Origin: Aspidiotus rigidus
Lineage: Eukaryota > Arthropoda > Insecta > Hemiptera > Diaspididae
Reading direction: 5' to 3'
Length of the DNA: 64,000 nucleotides
Assembly (NCBI GenBank): GCA_035079385.1
Contig: JAVHKY010000039.1
Coordinates: 186,001 to 250,000 of the forward strand
Within the stretch, counting starts at the first letter, position 1. Every line of letters starts with the position of its first letter. Positions 43,301 to 54,400 of the stretch are shown here, piece by piece. A program made the position numbers and the translations under genes. The notes below the pieces were generated by a model. It worked only from the letters and a program-made list of their open reading frames with translations. It searched no databases and was not told where the DNA came from.

Positions 43301-44788
43301 TTATCTTACTCTTTAATGTTGAACTTTGACAAGATATATTCCAAAACTAATTTGGGTACACGAAAAGCCCCCACCCCCACCTCTACTCTTCAATCATCTG
43401 TTGTGATCAAACACACTTGGAGAATGTGGCTGTTGACCATCCGGAACCTATGAGCCTCACTTCTACTTGAAGGAACATATCATATGCTGGATAATCCTCA
43501 AAAATCTTAGCTTTTACTCACCTTGACGCCTTTTGAGCTCTGATTTTATTACTACATTCACACGTCACAAGTGCATTTTGTAGGAAATTTTATATAGAAC
43601 AACATCTAACTGACGATTTTTTCCCTAAAGTGAATTTCTGATAAATTATATTGAAGAAAATAACTTAAAACTTGTAAAAAATCAAATTTTCCAATTTTCA
43701 AAGCCAAATTTCAGCGCTGATTTGAAAGCTAACTCAAGATGTTTATAGTGCATTTTGTAGGAAATTTAATGGGAAACAACTTTTGATTGAAGATTTTTCC
43801 TCTAATATTGAACCCTGATGAGATATTTCCCAAAAACTAATTTTCAGGAGCAAAAATGCCCCCCTCACATGGGGGTGGGGGCCGGCAACATATCTTGAAT
43901 CATTTCCTGTGATATAACAGACATAATTGTGCAAAGTATAACTTTTTAATCATAAAGTGCAGGGTAAGTGACATTAATATCCCCACTATGAAATCCAAAT
44001 CTGCTTGCGTCGAACCTACCTATAACTCCTCAACTTGCTTTCACTTACGATCGCATGGGCGGACATTTGCTAGCTTACGCCTCGCTCTATTCGCCAGACT
44101 CGTCAGCCGAAGTGTACTAAAGTACTGCGGAGGGGGGTAAGAGCGTACTTTCTATCCTGAATGAGCTTGACCAACATAAGGACTATCCTAGTGATATTAC
44201 TAGCATAATATGCCACCCCAAGGATCCAAAGTAGGCATAAGCGGTCACACCTCCAACCTGAATCGATCCCGATCTAAATAAGGACCAACCTGATGATTTC
44301 ATGGGCTGGGTAACTATTACTAAGTATATCACGTAAGAATTCACCTCCGTCAGTGCCGTTCTTGAAGAATTCTTTCAAAATGTTAGTTTTTTGTATGTAA
44401 CTGCTCTCGTTGGACACCGCAGCGCAAATATTTCGAAATTGTTCTAAAGTGTCATCTTTATGCACTTGCACATCTCTGATGGGTACCACGATAGGTAATT
44501 TCGTCGTGGTTGACGCAGTCCTCCTCGTCTTTTGTACTGTTGTTGCATTGTCTCGAGATTTGTTCTTCCTTTTTGTCGACGATTTTGTCACATTATTCTG
44601 AGATTCCTGTTTCCTCGTCGTCTTTTTCCTCGGTTTTTTCGTACTCGAACTTAGGACCATCTGCTCACTTGGATCAGTGGTGGTTATCGATTCACTTAAA
44701 TTTGTTGTTACTTCTTGGGAGATCGCGTCTTTGCCGCTTGTCAAGTTGACTTGACAGGTAGAGGTTGAAGGTATTGTGTTACTGACAT
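31167..44788 (-). CDS. LIG3: DNA ligase III, 14 exons, 5' end not found
   Basis: ATP-dependent ligase that seals nicks in base-excision and single-strand-break repair, in the nucleus and in mitochondria. Exons in order: 44788-44333, 41138-41032, 40944-40733, 37495-37418, 37348-37198, 36731-36573, 36032-35901, 35108-35029, 34953-34866, 34730-34653, 32461-32228, 31759-31655, 31592-31446, 31370-31167. Phases agree at every junction and give 742 residues plus stop. Motifs: the DNA-binding domain (QFRNICAAVSNE, DLRINAGPKH, LDALHSNAYEAF); motif I EIKYDGERVQLHK with the catalytic Lys; MILDCEVLMMD; PCLIVFDCLYFNG; LEGLVLKD; RRWIKVKRDY; DLVVLGAWYGTG; motif VI SIRFPR. Order and spacing match vertebrate LIG3 rather than LIG1 or LIG4. 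The N-terminal zinc finger was not seen, and the protein ends without a BRCT domain. Intron 4 appears to be GC-AG. Confidence 0.96.
32620..34255. repeat. Long inverted-repeat (fold-back-like) element in a LIG3 intron
   Basis: Arms of about 500 bp (about 32620-33150 and 33745-34255) are diverged reverse complements. They share ATTGTGCCGTGGA, TTTGTGCTGGTCTCCTTCC, CATGCAAGACCTAATTTGGA, GATTTTCGGGACAA and CCTGTCCTATTCAAT. Within each arm a unit of about 165 bp is tandemly repeated. The middle holds two further copies of CTTCGATCATAC.CGGG. No transposase was seen. It lies between the exons at 34653 and 32461. Confidence 0.8.
35109..35900. other. LIG3 intron without recognised element
   Basis: An A+T-rich intron of about 790 bp between exons 35901 and 35108. 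No ORF with recognisable motifs, no inverted repeats. Confidence 0.5.
36573..36731 (-). CDS. LIG3: DNA ligase III catalytic exon (adenylation site)
   Basis: 53 codons between a TTTTCCAG acceptor and a GTGACT donor, phase 0 at both ends. It encodes EIKYDGERVQLHKQG, in which the Lys of KYDGER forms the AMP adduct, and ends at SRSLKPVQPYK. All residues expected for ligase motif I are present, so the enzyme should be active. Confidence 0.95.
38080..38370. repeat. Insertion in the LINE containing one unit of the CTCGAG/AAGTCC repeat family
   Basis: At 38131-38185 the sequence CTGACTCTCCAGCTATACAT, followed by GGGAGAGGGACTT, matches the unit of the arrays at 45.4-47.4 kb. Two tandem pieces with GCAT.TCT.G.T.ATT.AAGGGGCTA follow, and then AAACAGGTTCCTGCGTTCCTC, a motif shared with 47527 and 46486. 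Confidence 0.65.
39102..39367. mobile_element. MITE-like element, 266 bp, nested in the LINE
   Basis: Ends are CCGACTTTAATTATAGGCC (39102-39120) and its inverse with one mismatch (39349-39367). It splits the LINE between its RT and C-terminal parts. No coding capacity. A target duplication could not be defined. Confidence 0.75.
41743..43966. repeat. Long inverted-repeat element (arms about 415 bp, 2.2 kb overall)
   Basis: Arms 41743-42159 and 43556-43966 are reverse complements with moderate divergence. Both begin TACCCTGCACTTT and share AAATTTGGCTTTGAAAATT-like, TCCCATAAAATTTCCTA-like and CCCCCATATGGGGG-like blocks. A third, shorter related piece lies at about 43318-43400. After the left arm comes AAAGCGGAAAGTTTGTCTGT, a start reminiscent of other widespread insect repeats. 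There is a poly-T/poly-G tract at 43180-43202. It lies in the LIG3 intron between exons 44333 and 41138. Confidence 0.85.
44333..44788 (-). CDS. LIG3: DNA ligase III, first exon seen: linker and start of DNA-binding domain
   Basis: The exon starts after a TTGGTTTAG acceptor and ends TTAC before a GTGATA donor. About 100 residues are a Lys/Thr/Ser-rich basic linker (KKPRKKTTRKQ, KRKNKSRDN). Then comes HKDDTLEQFRNICAAVSNE, with SSYIQKTNILKEFFKNG, the start of the ligase DNA-binding domain. It begins in mid-codon, so at least one exon lies upstream; the expected zinc-finger exon was not found up to 51 kb. Confidence 0.9.
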
Positions 44789-44799
44789 CTAAACCAAAA

Positions 44800-45300
44800 C
44801 ACAAGTTTGGGTTTATGGTGAGAGAGAGATCACCATTGAGGATGATGAAAGTGAGAGAGGATATCTCGAAAATTGGCGTTTGCTTAAGAAGGAAAACATG
44901 TACAGTAAACCGATTATACCTACTTGTAGCTACTTACAGAAAATGAAGATTATCGTTGCCCCGTATTCAAGTGTCGACATATTTACCAAAGACTCAAATC
45001 ACTACGTCTTCTACATGTGGGAACTGTATCAATAATGGAGAAATAAATCTAATAATAGGCTACAGATGATTCATTCTATCGTGAGAAGGAAAATTATCGA
45101 TTCATTAGAAATGATAGGCGCTCAACCGATCACAGATACAGATACTAGCCTAGAGATAAAAACCTTGTAATAACTACGATTTTGTAAAAGGCTACAGGCA
45201 ATGAAAATAGACTTGATTAACCTAGACCTGATTAGGCAAAGGTCAACAAACTTTGCACTTTCCAGTCTTTGTGGTTATTACAGGAAAAACTTAAACAAAC
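44800..45300. other. Non-coding stretch upstream of the first LIG3 exon seen
   Basis: No zinc-finger exon, repeat or RNA gene recognised. Confidence 0.4.
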
Positions 45301-45319
45301 TACAGTTTGCCAGATTGAT

Positions 45320-47420
45320 TTTTTAGCGGGGAACCCGCTATTTCTTTTGCTGGAGGTACTTTCAAGAAATTTTCGTCCGCGAGCGGCTGGAGGTTGACGA
45401 CGTCACAGAGACGGGGGGGTAGGGGGAGGTCTGAAAAAATTTTGACTCTCGAGCTATATATGATAGGAGGGGGAATTGGAAAAATTCTCCGAGCAGCGGA
45501 TTCCCTGCTGCTATTGCAGTCCTGCAATGGCAACTAATTTTTTCATATCCTTTGTCTGTCGTCCAAAATATTTTGACCGATCGAGATTTAAAAAAAATTG
45601 AACTCGGTTAACCATGAAAAATACTAAGAATGTTGAGCTGACCCAGTGGGATCTCGAAAACCTTCGCATGATTGACAAATAGATGCGTATGAAAAGTAGG
45701 ACTTCATCAGAAAATTCGGAAAGGTGGAGCTATAAGATATGGAACATTGACTTTTCCAAACGATTGTTGGTCAATAATTGACCATACAGAATAATTTTTC
45801 TTCAATCCTGATTCCTGCCCTTGAAGCACGTCCCTTGGTATTCCATCTGTCGACAGATTCCATCAATGGAGCGGTAAATCCGGGTTTGGGACATGACCCC
45901 ATTCTCGTCGTATTTGTCTGTTTCACGTCCCTCAAAAAACGAAAAAATCCGAGGTAATCATACTTATGTGGAAAAGAGGAATCTGCGGGACTTTTTTTCT
46001 CTATGAAAGGAAAATTATGCCCGAGAACCACAATCATTGCCCATTTCTCGAAGGGGGCTCCAAAACACGAAGTAAAATTGATCTTATTCTTGTATTTATT
46101 AACAGCAGAAAGAGGGGGGCGGTGGTTATTGGGGAGAAAGGAATCTCCAAGTTCCAGGATTTCGAGCCCTTAATTAAAGATTATGAAAATCTTAAATTCC
46201 CCCTTTAAGTCATCACTATCGCCTTCAGCTACCTCCCTCTCCTATCATATATGGCTCGAGAGTCGACATTTTTCTAAGTTTTTTGCTGGACAGCGCACGG
46301 CAGACGGCGGACTGCGCACGGCAAATTTCTCAAAAAGCCCCCCATAAAACAGGTTCCCTGTTGAAATTTCGACTCTCGAGCCATATATGATAGGAGGGGG
46401 ACTTGGAAAAAATTTCTTCATACTAGCTTTATCTAGGTCTAGGCTTCCTTGAATTTTCAATGCCAAATCCCATTTGACTCATTAAACAGGTTTCGTTAAG
46501 GAAGCCGTCGTTTTTTCCAATTCCCTCTCTTCAGGCCCGTAACCAAGAGGGGACAGAGGAGGCCTCCCCTAGTTAAAAGTACAATCCTAATAAAACAAAG
46601 AATCGTAACTACGCTCGGCCCCTCTAATTTTCACTGAGCCCGTCCTAAAATGGACTCTGGTTACAGGCTAGTTTTCTGTTACATATAGCTCAAAACTTTT
46701 CCAAGCTTTTTTAGCGGGGAACCCGCTATCCCTTTTGTTGGGGGTATTTTCAGGAAATTTCCGTCCGCGAGTGCGAGCGCGGGCGGTCAAAGGATGACGT
46801 CATGGAGAGGGGAAGGGATAGCAGAATTTCGACTCTTGAGCTATATATGATAGGAGGAGGACTTGGGGAAAATTTCCACTTTCGAGCTATATGTGATAGG
46901 TGAGAGACTTAGAACAATTTTGACCTCTAAGATATGAAGGGGGGAATTTTGACCTCTTAAGATATGATGGGGGGGGGGACTGAGGAAATTTTCGTCCGCG
47001 ATCGCGAGCGGTTCAAGGTTGATGACGTCACGGAGAGGGGGGAGGGAGTTAGAGAAATTTCGACTCTTAAGCTATTTATGATAGGAGGCAGACTTGGAAA
47101 AATTTCCACTCTTGAGCTATAGATGATAGGAGAGGGACTTGAAAAAAATTTTGACTCTCGAGCTTATATGGTAGTATTTTAATAGGGAACCTGTTCTATG
47201 GGGGGTTTTTTGAGAAATTTGCCGTGCGCCGTCCGGCAAAAAACGTAGTAAAATGTCGACTCTTGAGCTATATATGATATGAGGAGGACTTGGAAATAGC
47301 TCCAGAGTAGAAATTTTTCCAAGTCCCTCTCGTATCATAATATAGCTTGAGCGTCAAAATTTTTTTCAAGTCCCGCCCCTATCATATATTACTCGAGATT
47401 CGAGAAAAATTTAGACATTC
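45320..47420. repeat. Degenerate repeat array: GACTCTCGAGCTATATATGA units plus a G+C-rich module
   Basis: About ten units of GACTCT.GAGCTATATATGA, continued by TAGGAGG.GGACTTGGAAAAA, are spread over 2 kb, most in one orientation and a few inverted (46231, 47310, 47365). Interleaved is a G+C-rich module (AGCGGGGAACCCGCTAT, then CGTCCGCGA.CG) at about 45323, 46712 and, partially, 46983. Two of these end in the palindrome TGACGTCA (46795-46802, 47023-47030). Two related pieces (46330, 47215) share a CCGTGCGC.GTC motif. Confidence 0.75.
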
Positions 47421-48250
47421 GAACTATATTATACTAGGCTTGTAGTTGGTCCAGGTCCTCTTTATACTAGCTTTATCTAGGTCCAGCTTCCTTGTATTCA
47501 CAGTACCAAATCCTATTTGACTCATGAAACAGGTTCCCTGCGTTCCTCGTTTAACTTCGTTAAGAAAGCCGTCGTTTTTTCTATAAGTTCTACTTTTTGA
47601 AATACCTTTCGCATTGGAATACAGGGTTGCGGGTTCATCGCTCGCTGTCGCAAAACTTGCAACGGCATCCTAATTTTTTACAGTTGACTGTAATTGTTGT
47701 GTCTATCACGGAAAAACGTTTCCAATTCCTAATTTTTTAGGTCAAGGTCATTTCTACCTTACAATTTTTGATTTAAGAACTTGAGTCTCGAAAATTCGTA
47801 CTTCATCTTCCCTCTCGCTCATCTCCACTAATGAACATTTTTATAAATTTATTTCTAAATGTTGAAAAAAAAAATAAATAAAAAATTTTGTGGCATAGCC
47901 AAATAAATGAAAATCATGTTCCATGTCTTTTATATTTTATCAGTCATCTTGAAATATTTCAGTCTAGGCTTCTACTAGGTCAAGTGTTCGTGAGATATTA
48001 TTCGTTTACCCCTTTACCTATCTTGGCGTCGTATAAGTCTTGTATGAGAAATATTTTGAGGTAATTGTGGGTGTTCTATATTTTGAGGTATCAACTTTCG
48101 TGGGGCGAACGAGCGATCTCGCCGTTGTATTGGAATGGTATGAGAAAATTCAAGTCTTCTATGAAAAATATGAGGTAGCGCGAACTCGCTCCGCTCGTTC
48201 GCCCCCTGTCTCGCTGTTGTATTGGAATGGTATAAGACAATTCAAGTCTA
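47420..48250. other. Repeat-flank stretch without a gene
   Basis: It includes AAACAGGTTCCCTGCGTTCC at 47527, a motif repeated at 38319 and, in part, at 46486 and 63913. Near 48100-48240 GTATTGGAATGGTAT is repeated twice. No ORF was recognised. Confidence 0.5.
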
Positions 48251-48259
48251 GGGGACTTA

Positions 48260-48540
48260 ATTTTCTAATTATTAATTATATTAATTATTTCATTATTTAT
48301 TTATTTAATTATTTATTTATTTAATTATTAATTAATTAATTATTTATTTATTATTATTACGCGGGGTGTACTCGCAAATTTCTGAATCACCCACGGGATA
48401 GAGATTTTCTAATTATTAATTATATTAATTATTTATTTATTCCATTATTTATTTATTTATTATTAATTATTATTATTACACGGGGTGTACTCGCGAATTT
48501 CTGAATCACCCACGGGGTAGAGATTTCTCTTGACGGGGGG
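48260..48540. repeat. Two tandem units of A+T-rich satellite with a conserved core
   Basis: Each unit is a run of ATTATTTATTTATTAATTA-like sequence followed by a conserved core with CGGGGTGTACTCGC and TTTCTGAATCACCCACGGG. A relic of the core (TACTCGCGAGTTTC) recurs at 50438. Confidence 0.8.
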
Positions 48541-50780
48541 GCACATTGGGATGAATCGCTCATCTAGGCGGCAAAAAATCGAAAAAGTGACTTCGCCAAA
48601 ATATAATGTAACTTTGAACATTGTTTTGTACTACTTTAAGAATCCTGAATCATGTATTGAAGAGACTGTAGTCGCATTGAGGGACGCCTTACGGTTAGTT
48701 GAATAATGGGGAGAGTAGAAGGTGCGGGGATTAGTTATTCCGTCGCCGTAGAGCTCACTGTTGAACCAGTGTCGTACTTATTGGCATGTACTTTTTTAAA
48801 TACTGAATCTGGAGTATTTTTAACGCTCTTTTACGTGGTTCTAATGGTTTTTAGCTGTGTTGTCAATTAAAGCTGGAATGAAGCATTGCCAGTAAGTACT
48901 ACATACGTGTTCAAAATGTAAGTTATTTAGACTGGCAAAAATTTGTGCCAATATGTGCCGACAAAGTATAACCACAAACAAACGCACAAAAACGTTCACT
49001 TTAATCGTGCATTAACACTTGTTGCATTAACTTGCATTTTGCAGTGATATGAGCATGGTTTTAAAAGTATATGTGGCTTACAACAAGAAATAATTTGGAT
49101 TTTTTTCAAGATATGAAGGAAAGTACCATCCTGAAGAGTGTGCGTCGGCCGTTGGGAAAGGCCAGAATGGTGTACAACAGATTGCATATATTCTCCCCAA
49201 GTACCCTACACGGTTTGGTGTACCAGTAGTTACTCTGCAACGCTTGACGGGTGTGCATAGGTAGTCTTTATAAGGAGTGACTTCAAAAAACTTCACAAAA
49301 AAGTTGCTCAAAACTCCATTTATAGAAGAATTTTTTTAATCTCCAAATTTTTGATCCAAAAAAATTTTACAGCGTTAAAAAAAAGACAAATTTTCAATGA
49401 TTCTAAAGTGAAATAAAAAGCTCATTAAAGAAAATTTCCCAATTCGGCTTTGATACCGTCTTCAATTGAAGCTTTCTAAAAAATTAGAAAGATTCATTGA
49501 AAACTCGAGCAGTGAAAAACTTTTTTCACAATAGTAACTGAAGAAGATGATTTCAAGCTATTTTTCTTCCCATTTGAATTTTATTTGTATTTTTGCAGAT
49601 TAAAATTTAAGGATGGTTGTGGAGAATTGCAATGAGTTGAAAATATTTAATCGGTAAAATAATTTTTTTAGTTACTAAACTTGCCCTTATTATTTATTTC
49701 ATTGAGAAGACGCTGACAACACCTAAAACAAAGTATCAAAATTGCTAAAGAAAACTGTTGGAGAAGAAAAGGAAAAGAAGAAGAAGGAGATGACTACAAC
49801 GATGAGTTTTTCAATTGAAGATTTATATGATGAGAATTGAAAAAAAAAAAGAACAAAATAAGTGTAAATAGCTATAGGTACCGGTAGTACTAAACAAATT
49901 ATAGAAAAATTTATTTTTTTTCAAACTTCCTTCAGAGGCACACAATAATTCATATAAATGTGACAAATCAAATAGTGAACGAAGGGGTTCATATTAGATG
50001 TACGACAGAATTGAACTTTTGTGGAGAGGGGAAGGGACTCTCAATTGGAATGAATTTCGGATTTGTTCTGTGGTTTAATAAAAAACCTATTTCTACTGGA
50101 GAATCTCTATTTACATCACTACCATAACAAATTATAGTATCAAATACTTGTGGTTGAGGGAGGGGACTTCAAATCAAGAAAATGGATTCCAGATGTGTGT
50201 TCTGCGGAGCAAAAACCCCCAAACCGATCTTTCTGACAAAAAATCTGCATTTATTCTCTGCCAAACATGTGTAAATATGTGTGGAGAGGGGAGGGGGCTC
50301 CGAATCCGAAAATGGATTTTAGATTCATGTTTTACAAGTATTAAAACCCCCTGGTCAAGACGGTCAAAGTAGTTTTCTTAATTTTTTTATTTTTTGCCGG
50401 CTACGAAAGTGTTTCATCCCACTGTGGGGGGGGGGGGTACTCGCGAGTTTCAAAATCGGGATCCGGCGAGAGAAAAGACATGGAACATGTCAAAATAAAA
50501 ACAAAGAATGGAAGAATTTTTGAAATAGAAGTAGTTGGGGCATTCTCAAAAATTTGTCAGTCTCGCTCTCAAGCCCCCTTCATGCTGAAAATACAGTCAG
50601 TAGTCGCTCGAAAAATCTAGGTCAAGTTTAACATAGATAATCGATATTATCCATCAAATATTCAAAAATTTCTCGTTCATCATCTTCACATCAAAACATT
50701 CGACAAATAATGTCGATTGTTCGAAAAGAACCCACTTGAAAATAATAATTCACCGAGCACTATAAAATAAATAATAAAAA
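48541..50780. other. Non-coding stretch between the LIG3 region and ATP9
   Basis: Short ORFs only. At 50150-50330 two units containing GTGTGGAGAGGGGA or GAGGGAGGGGACT, followed by AATC.GAAAATGGATT, repeat tandemly. No exon of LIG3 was recognised although it might lie here. Confidence 0.4.
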
Positions 50781-50781
50781 C

Positions 50782-50787
50782 TTTATT
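50782..50787 (-). promoter_or_regulatory. Poly(A) signal AATAAA, likely for ATP9
   Basis: AATAAA on the minus strand 682 bases past the ATP9 stop codon. Confidence 0.45.
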
Positions 50788-51468
50788 TTACCACGAAGGA
50801 CAAAAACGTAACCAAACAAAAACGTATAGGTACAACTAGGCTATTCGCCTTCATCATAAAAACTAGTATATATCTTACTTACAAATATTCGTAATCACCT
50901 TCAAAACTTCAATTATTAACACACGTTGATATCAAAGAAAGGAATAATACAGAAAGAAATGGTGATAGATACTATGTATTTTTAAAAGCGAGGTACAAAA
51001 AAAATCGATAAAATTATGCAAATAAATAAGGAAGTGCAAATTTTGTAACGGTAGACAATGGTTGGCACACACACACAAGACCTGCTCGATATTTTCATCA
51101 CATTTCATTGGAAAATTTTTTGTACCCTCACGACAAGACAAAAAAAATGAAAACGATTTTAAGTCGTGTTGATGAGGTATCTTTCCGTCGGTGAAAACAT
51201 TACACGCGATACCGTAATATATTCTATCATTAAAATAATTGGAAAAAGGATAGATCAGACGTACAAAAATTCATAAAATGCAAAAGACAATTCCTCGGCA
51301 TATATCATACGTACGAAGCGACGGGAGAATCAGTCGAATTACAAAAAATGCGATAATATAGCGCAAGGTTTCTTCGACCGATATGTGAGTATTCGGCGAA
51401 TGACGTTTTCTCGTTTCGTTCAAGCGTCCACTTTCATCAGAAGCGCGATTATTTTTCACAAAAATTTC

Positions 51469-54400
51469 TTACGATAGTTTCGAGTAGCTAGGAGGTGAGA
51501 ATTTTTTACGTAAGAATTTCAGTATATATAACGGTAAACAGCTGACTAACGTGATTAGGGTAGTCTTCCATAAGAATTCTTCGGTCATAATGAATGTAGC
51601 GTCTGAAAGAAAATAATTACGTTTACAACAACATTCTTAATTAGATTCGATTCGTACGAGTATCGAGTAGCTTACCGAAATAATTTGTAAAAATCATTAA
51701 TGAAAGTATGTAAACTGCGAGACTGAAAAATTCAGCTAAAACAATTAAATAGTGCCACGTGTGCACCGTCAACGCCACCATTATTAATTCAGTTAGTATC
51801 AAAGCTGTGAAGCTAATCGCCACGATGTGCATAAATTCGTCTTCGAATAATACTAGAGCTCCGTACATAATTACGCCACCTGGAAAAATGAATCACTCAA
51901 GTTAGAGTTTAAAAAATCAAGATACAGTTCCGAAGAAACGGAGAATAATGCTCACCTTGATAGATGCTCACAAGCACCCAAATGAAGAATGTTTTGAATG
52001 AAAGCGAACGACCTTTACTCAAATCTTTATACAATTCCGGATAGAGTAAAGCGTTTCTCACGGATATATCTTTATCGAGTACCAACGAAAATACAGGGAA
52101 CATGGTGTAAATAGTAGCATACCTATAAAATCGTATACAAATAAAGTCTATCTCCACTACGTTGAGAAACAAGGATAAGTCTTTGGACTCATAGCTTTCG
52201 CCTACAAACGTTGCCACCACATGTAGAAAGAGGAGGTAGTCGAGGCTGAGTCTCGCCAAGTGTCGAGCCCCAACCTGGTAATTTTATCTACCTTCTAGAC
52301 TAACATTGCCCTTTGAAAAACTCCCACCTCGCAACGTCAGATCCTCTGCCATGTGCATCCTAACACTAAGCTGATTACTTATAACTAGCAGCGAAAGTTT
52401 CTGCAGCCTAGCTCGTTGCTTCGTACTGCGAACGAGGAGGCTTAGGTTTAACCTCTTCTTTATAACGAAGTATAAAGGAATATGTTAGGTTAATCTATGA
52501 GCTTGTTATTAGCCTGACTGTCTGATTTGGTGTATTATTTGTTAGCCTATTAGGTGAGATAGTCACTACCACCCCGCCCAAAGACGTATCCAAGTCAGAG
52601 TAATAACAATAGAACATGAAATCGATAGTTCACTTACCCGACCATCAATATTCCTTGATACAAGGAGACAGACGAGAAATAAAACACAGCCGAGAAGATG
52701 GCTTGCATGGTCGAGATAATCAGACCTCGATGAATGACGAACTGACTTAACGCTGCCGACCTTTTGTAACTGTTTCGACCGTGCACCACGATCAGTCGTT
52801 GTAAGTACGAAAATTGAGGAATAGAAAAGTCGGCCGCCAACGATGCTTGTCGTCCTTCTTTACCCGCGATACCAATACCTGTACAAAGAATTCGCGGGAA
52901 TCAATTTCGTCGTCTACGCAATCCATGATGAAACTCTCTGAAAGGTAGTACCCACCACAATCGGCGGCTTGTATCATAGAAACATCATTCCCTCCGTCGC
53001 CTACGGCCGCAGTACGTTTTTTCGTGTACTCCTTGATCAACGAAACTACATCCGCTTTTTGTGTTGGAGAGCAACGACAGCAAACTACAGCCGGACTACG
53101 GCAGGCTACTTCTAGGAATTCTGGTTTATAATACTCTAAACAAATCTGCAAATGATGAAAAGGATTAGAATTAGCTTAGTTAAATCGGTGCACCAAAGAG
53201 CTTCCTTCCTCCCCTCCCACCAACATGCACTAAAGTTTGAGTAAAACTAGCTTCAACCTCCTCTCAAGATTCCAAATGGTTTTACTCCATCACACCTACA
53301 AATGCCCAATCTTTCAAACACAACCCGTTAAAAATGATCGCCTGAAAATTTCTACGAACTTCTCCACGTCAGACAATTTTACAATTGGGGGATATTCAAG
53401 GGTAAATGAACCCTTGGCGACAAGAAATGAGGTGTTTAGGGTACTCGAGTACCCATGGGGAAATCACAGTAGGAAGATGGTAAGTTGCCACCTTTCAAAC
53501 ATGGCAATTTGATATCTAAGTTGCAGTGGAATTGTACGAGTATTGTTCAATAAGAAAGTCTTACTTCAAGCGCATCACCGGAAATGATGAGAGCCGCATC
53601 TTGTTTCTTTCGGAAATTATTAAGCTGATTATGAGCATCAGCTCGCGAATGAATCGGCCCGAAAGTGAAACATTCGTTTCTACGTTCCACTAGACGTGAA
53701 CTCTTCGCAATACACGTAGCCGTTTCCAATTTGTCACCCGTCAACATCCATACCTGTACGAAGGAAATTCAACCTTAAACGGAATTCCTCTCGAGTTACC
53801 AATTTTTTCTGACAGCTCTTCTTACCTTTATACCAGCGTTCCGTAGAAGTTCCAACGTTTGACGCACGTTGTCCTGCAATTTATCTTCCACGCCGGTTAC
53901 ACACAGCAGCTCCATTTCGTGTTCGAGCTCTTCGATCTCGGCTGCGACGCGAGCATTCCGGTCGTCCATAGAACATCGGGCTTTCTCGAGTTTCATCTGC
54001 GCGAGAAGAATGAAGAAAATTTCGAGATTAAGAGATGCCAATTAAACGACGTTTGAATATAACGCGAGTACCGAAAATACCTACCTCGAAATCATAATAC
54101 TGATCAGAAGAGAGACGTTTCCTTGCTACGACTAGTGTACGCAAACCTTCTCGAGCCATGTTTCCGCACTCTTCTTCCATCCAATCGTTGTTGGCGACAA
54201 TTTTGCTCATCACTACGTCGGCACCTTTCAGGTAGAATACTATTTCACCAGTTTTTTCGTCCTGTGAAAAATAAAATTTCCATTCAGCAACAAAATTGTC
54301 GTAGCCACAAGCTTCTGTTTTGAATGAATCCGAATCGAATTCAACAGTATGACATTGCGACTAAAATATTTAGCTTCAGCTTTTGGCTTCCACTTGCGAT

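Noticed and set aside
46795..47030. TGACGTCA sites as promoters of a gene
   Set aside because: No gene start lies nearby; the sites belong to repeat modules.
48260..48540. CRISPR-like array
   Set aside because: There are only two units, the spacers are low-complexity A+T runs, and the context is eukaryotic.
49078..49311. Minus-strand ORF as the missing LIG3 zinc-finger exon
   Set aside because: The Cys and His spacing does not fit the PARP-like finger and no splice sites of the right phase flank it.
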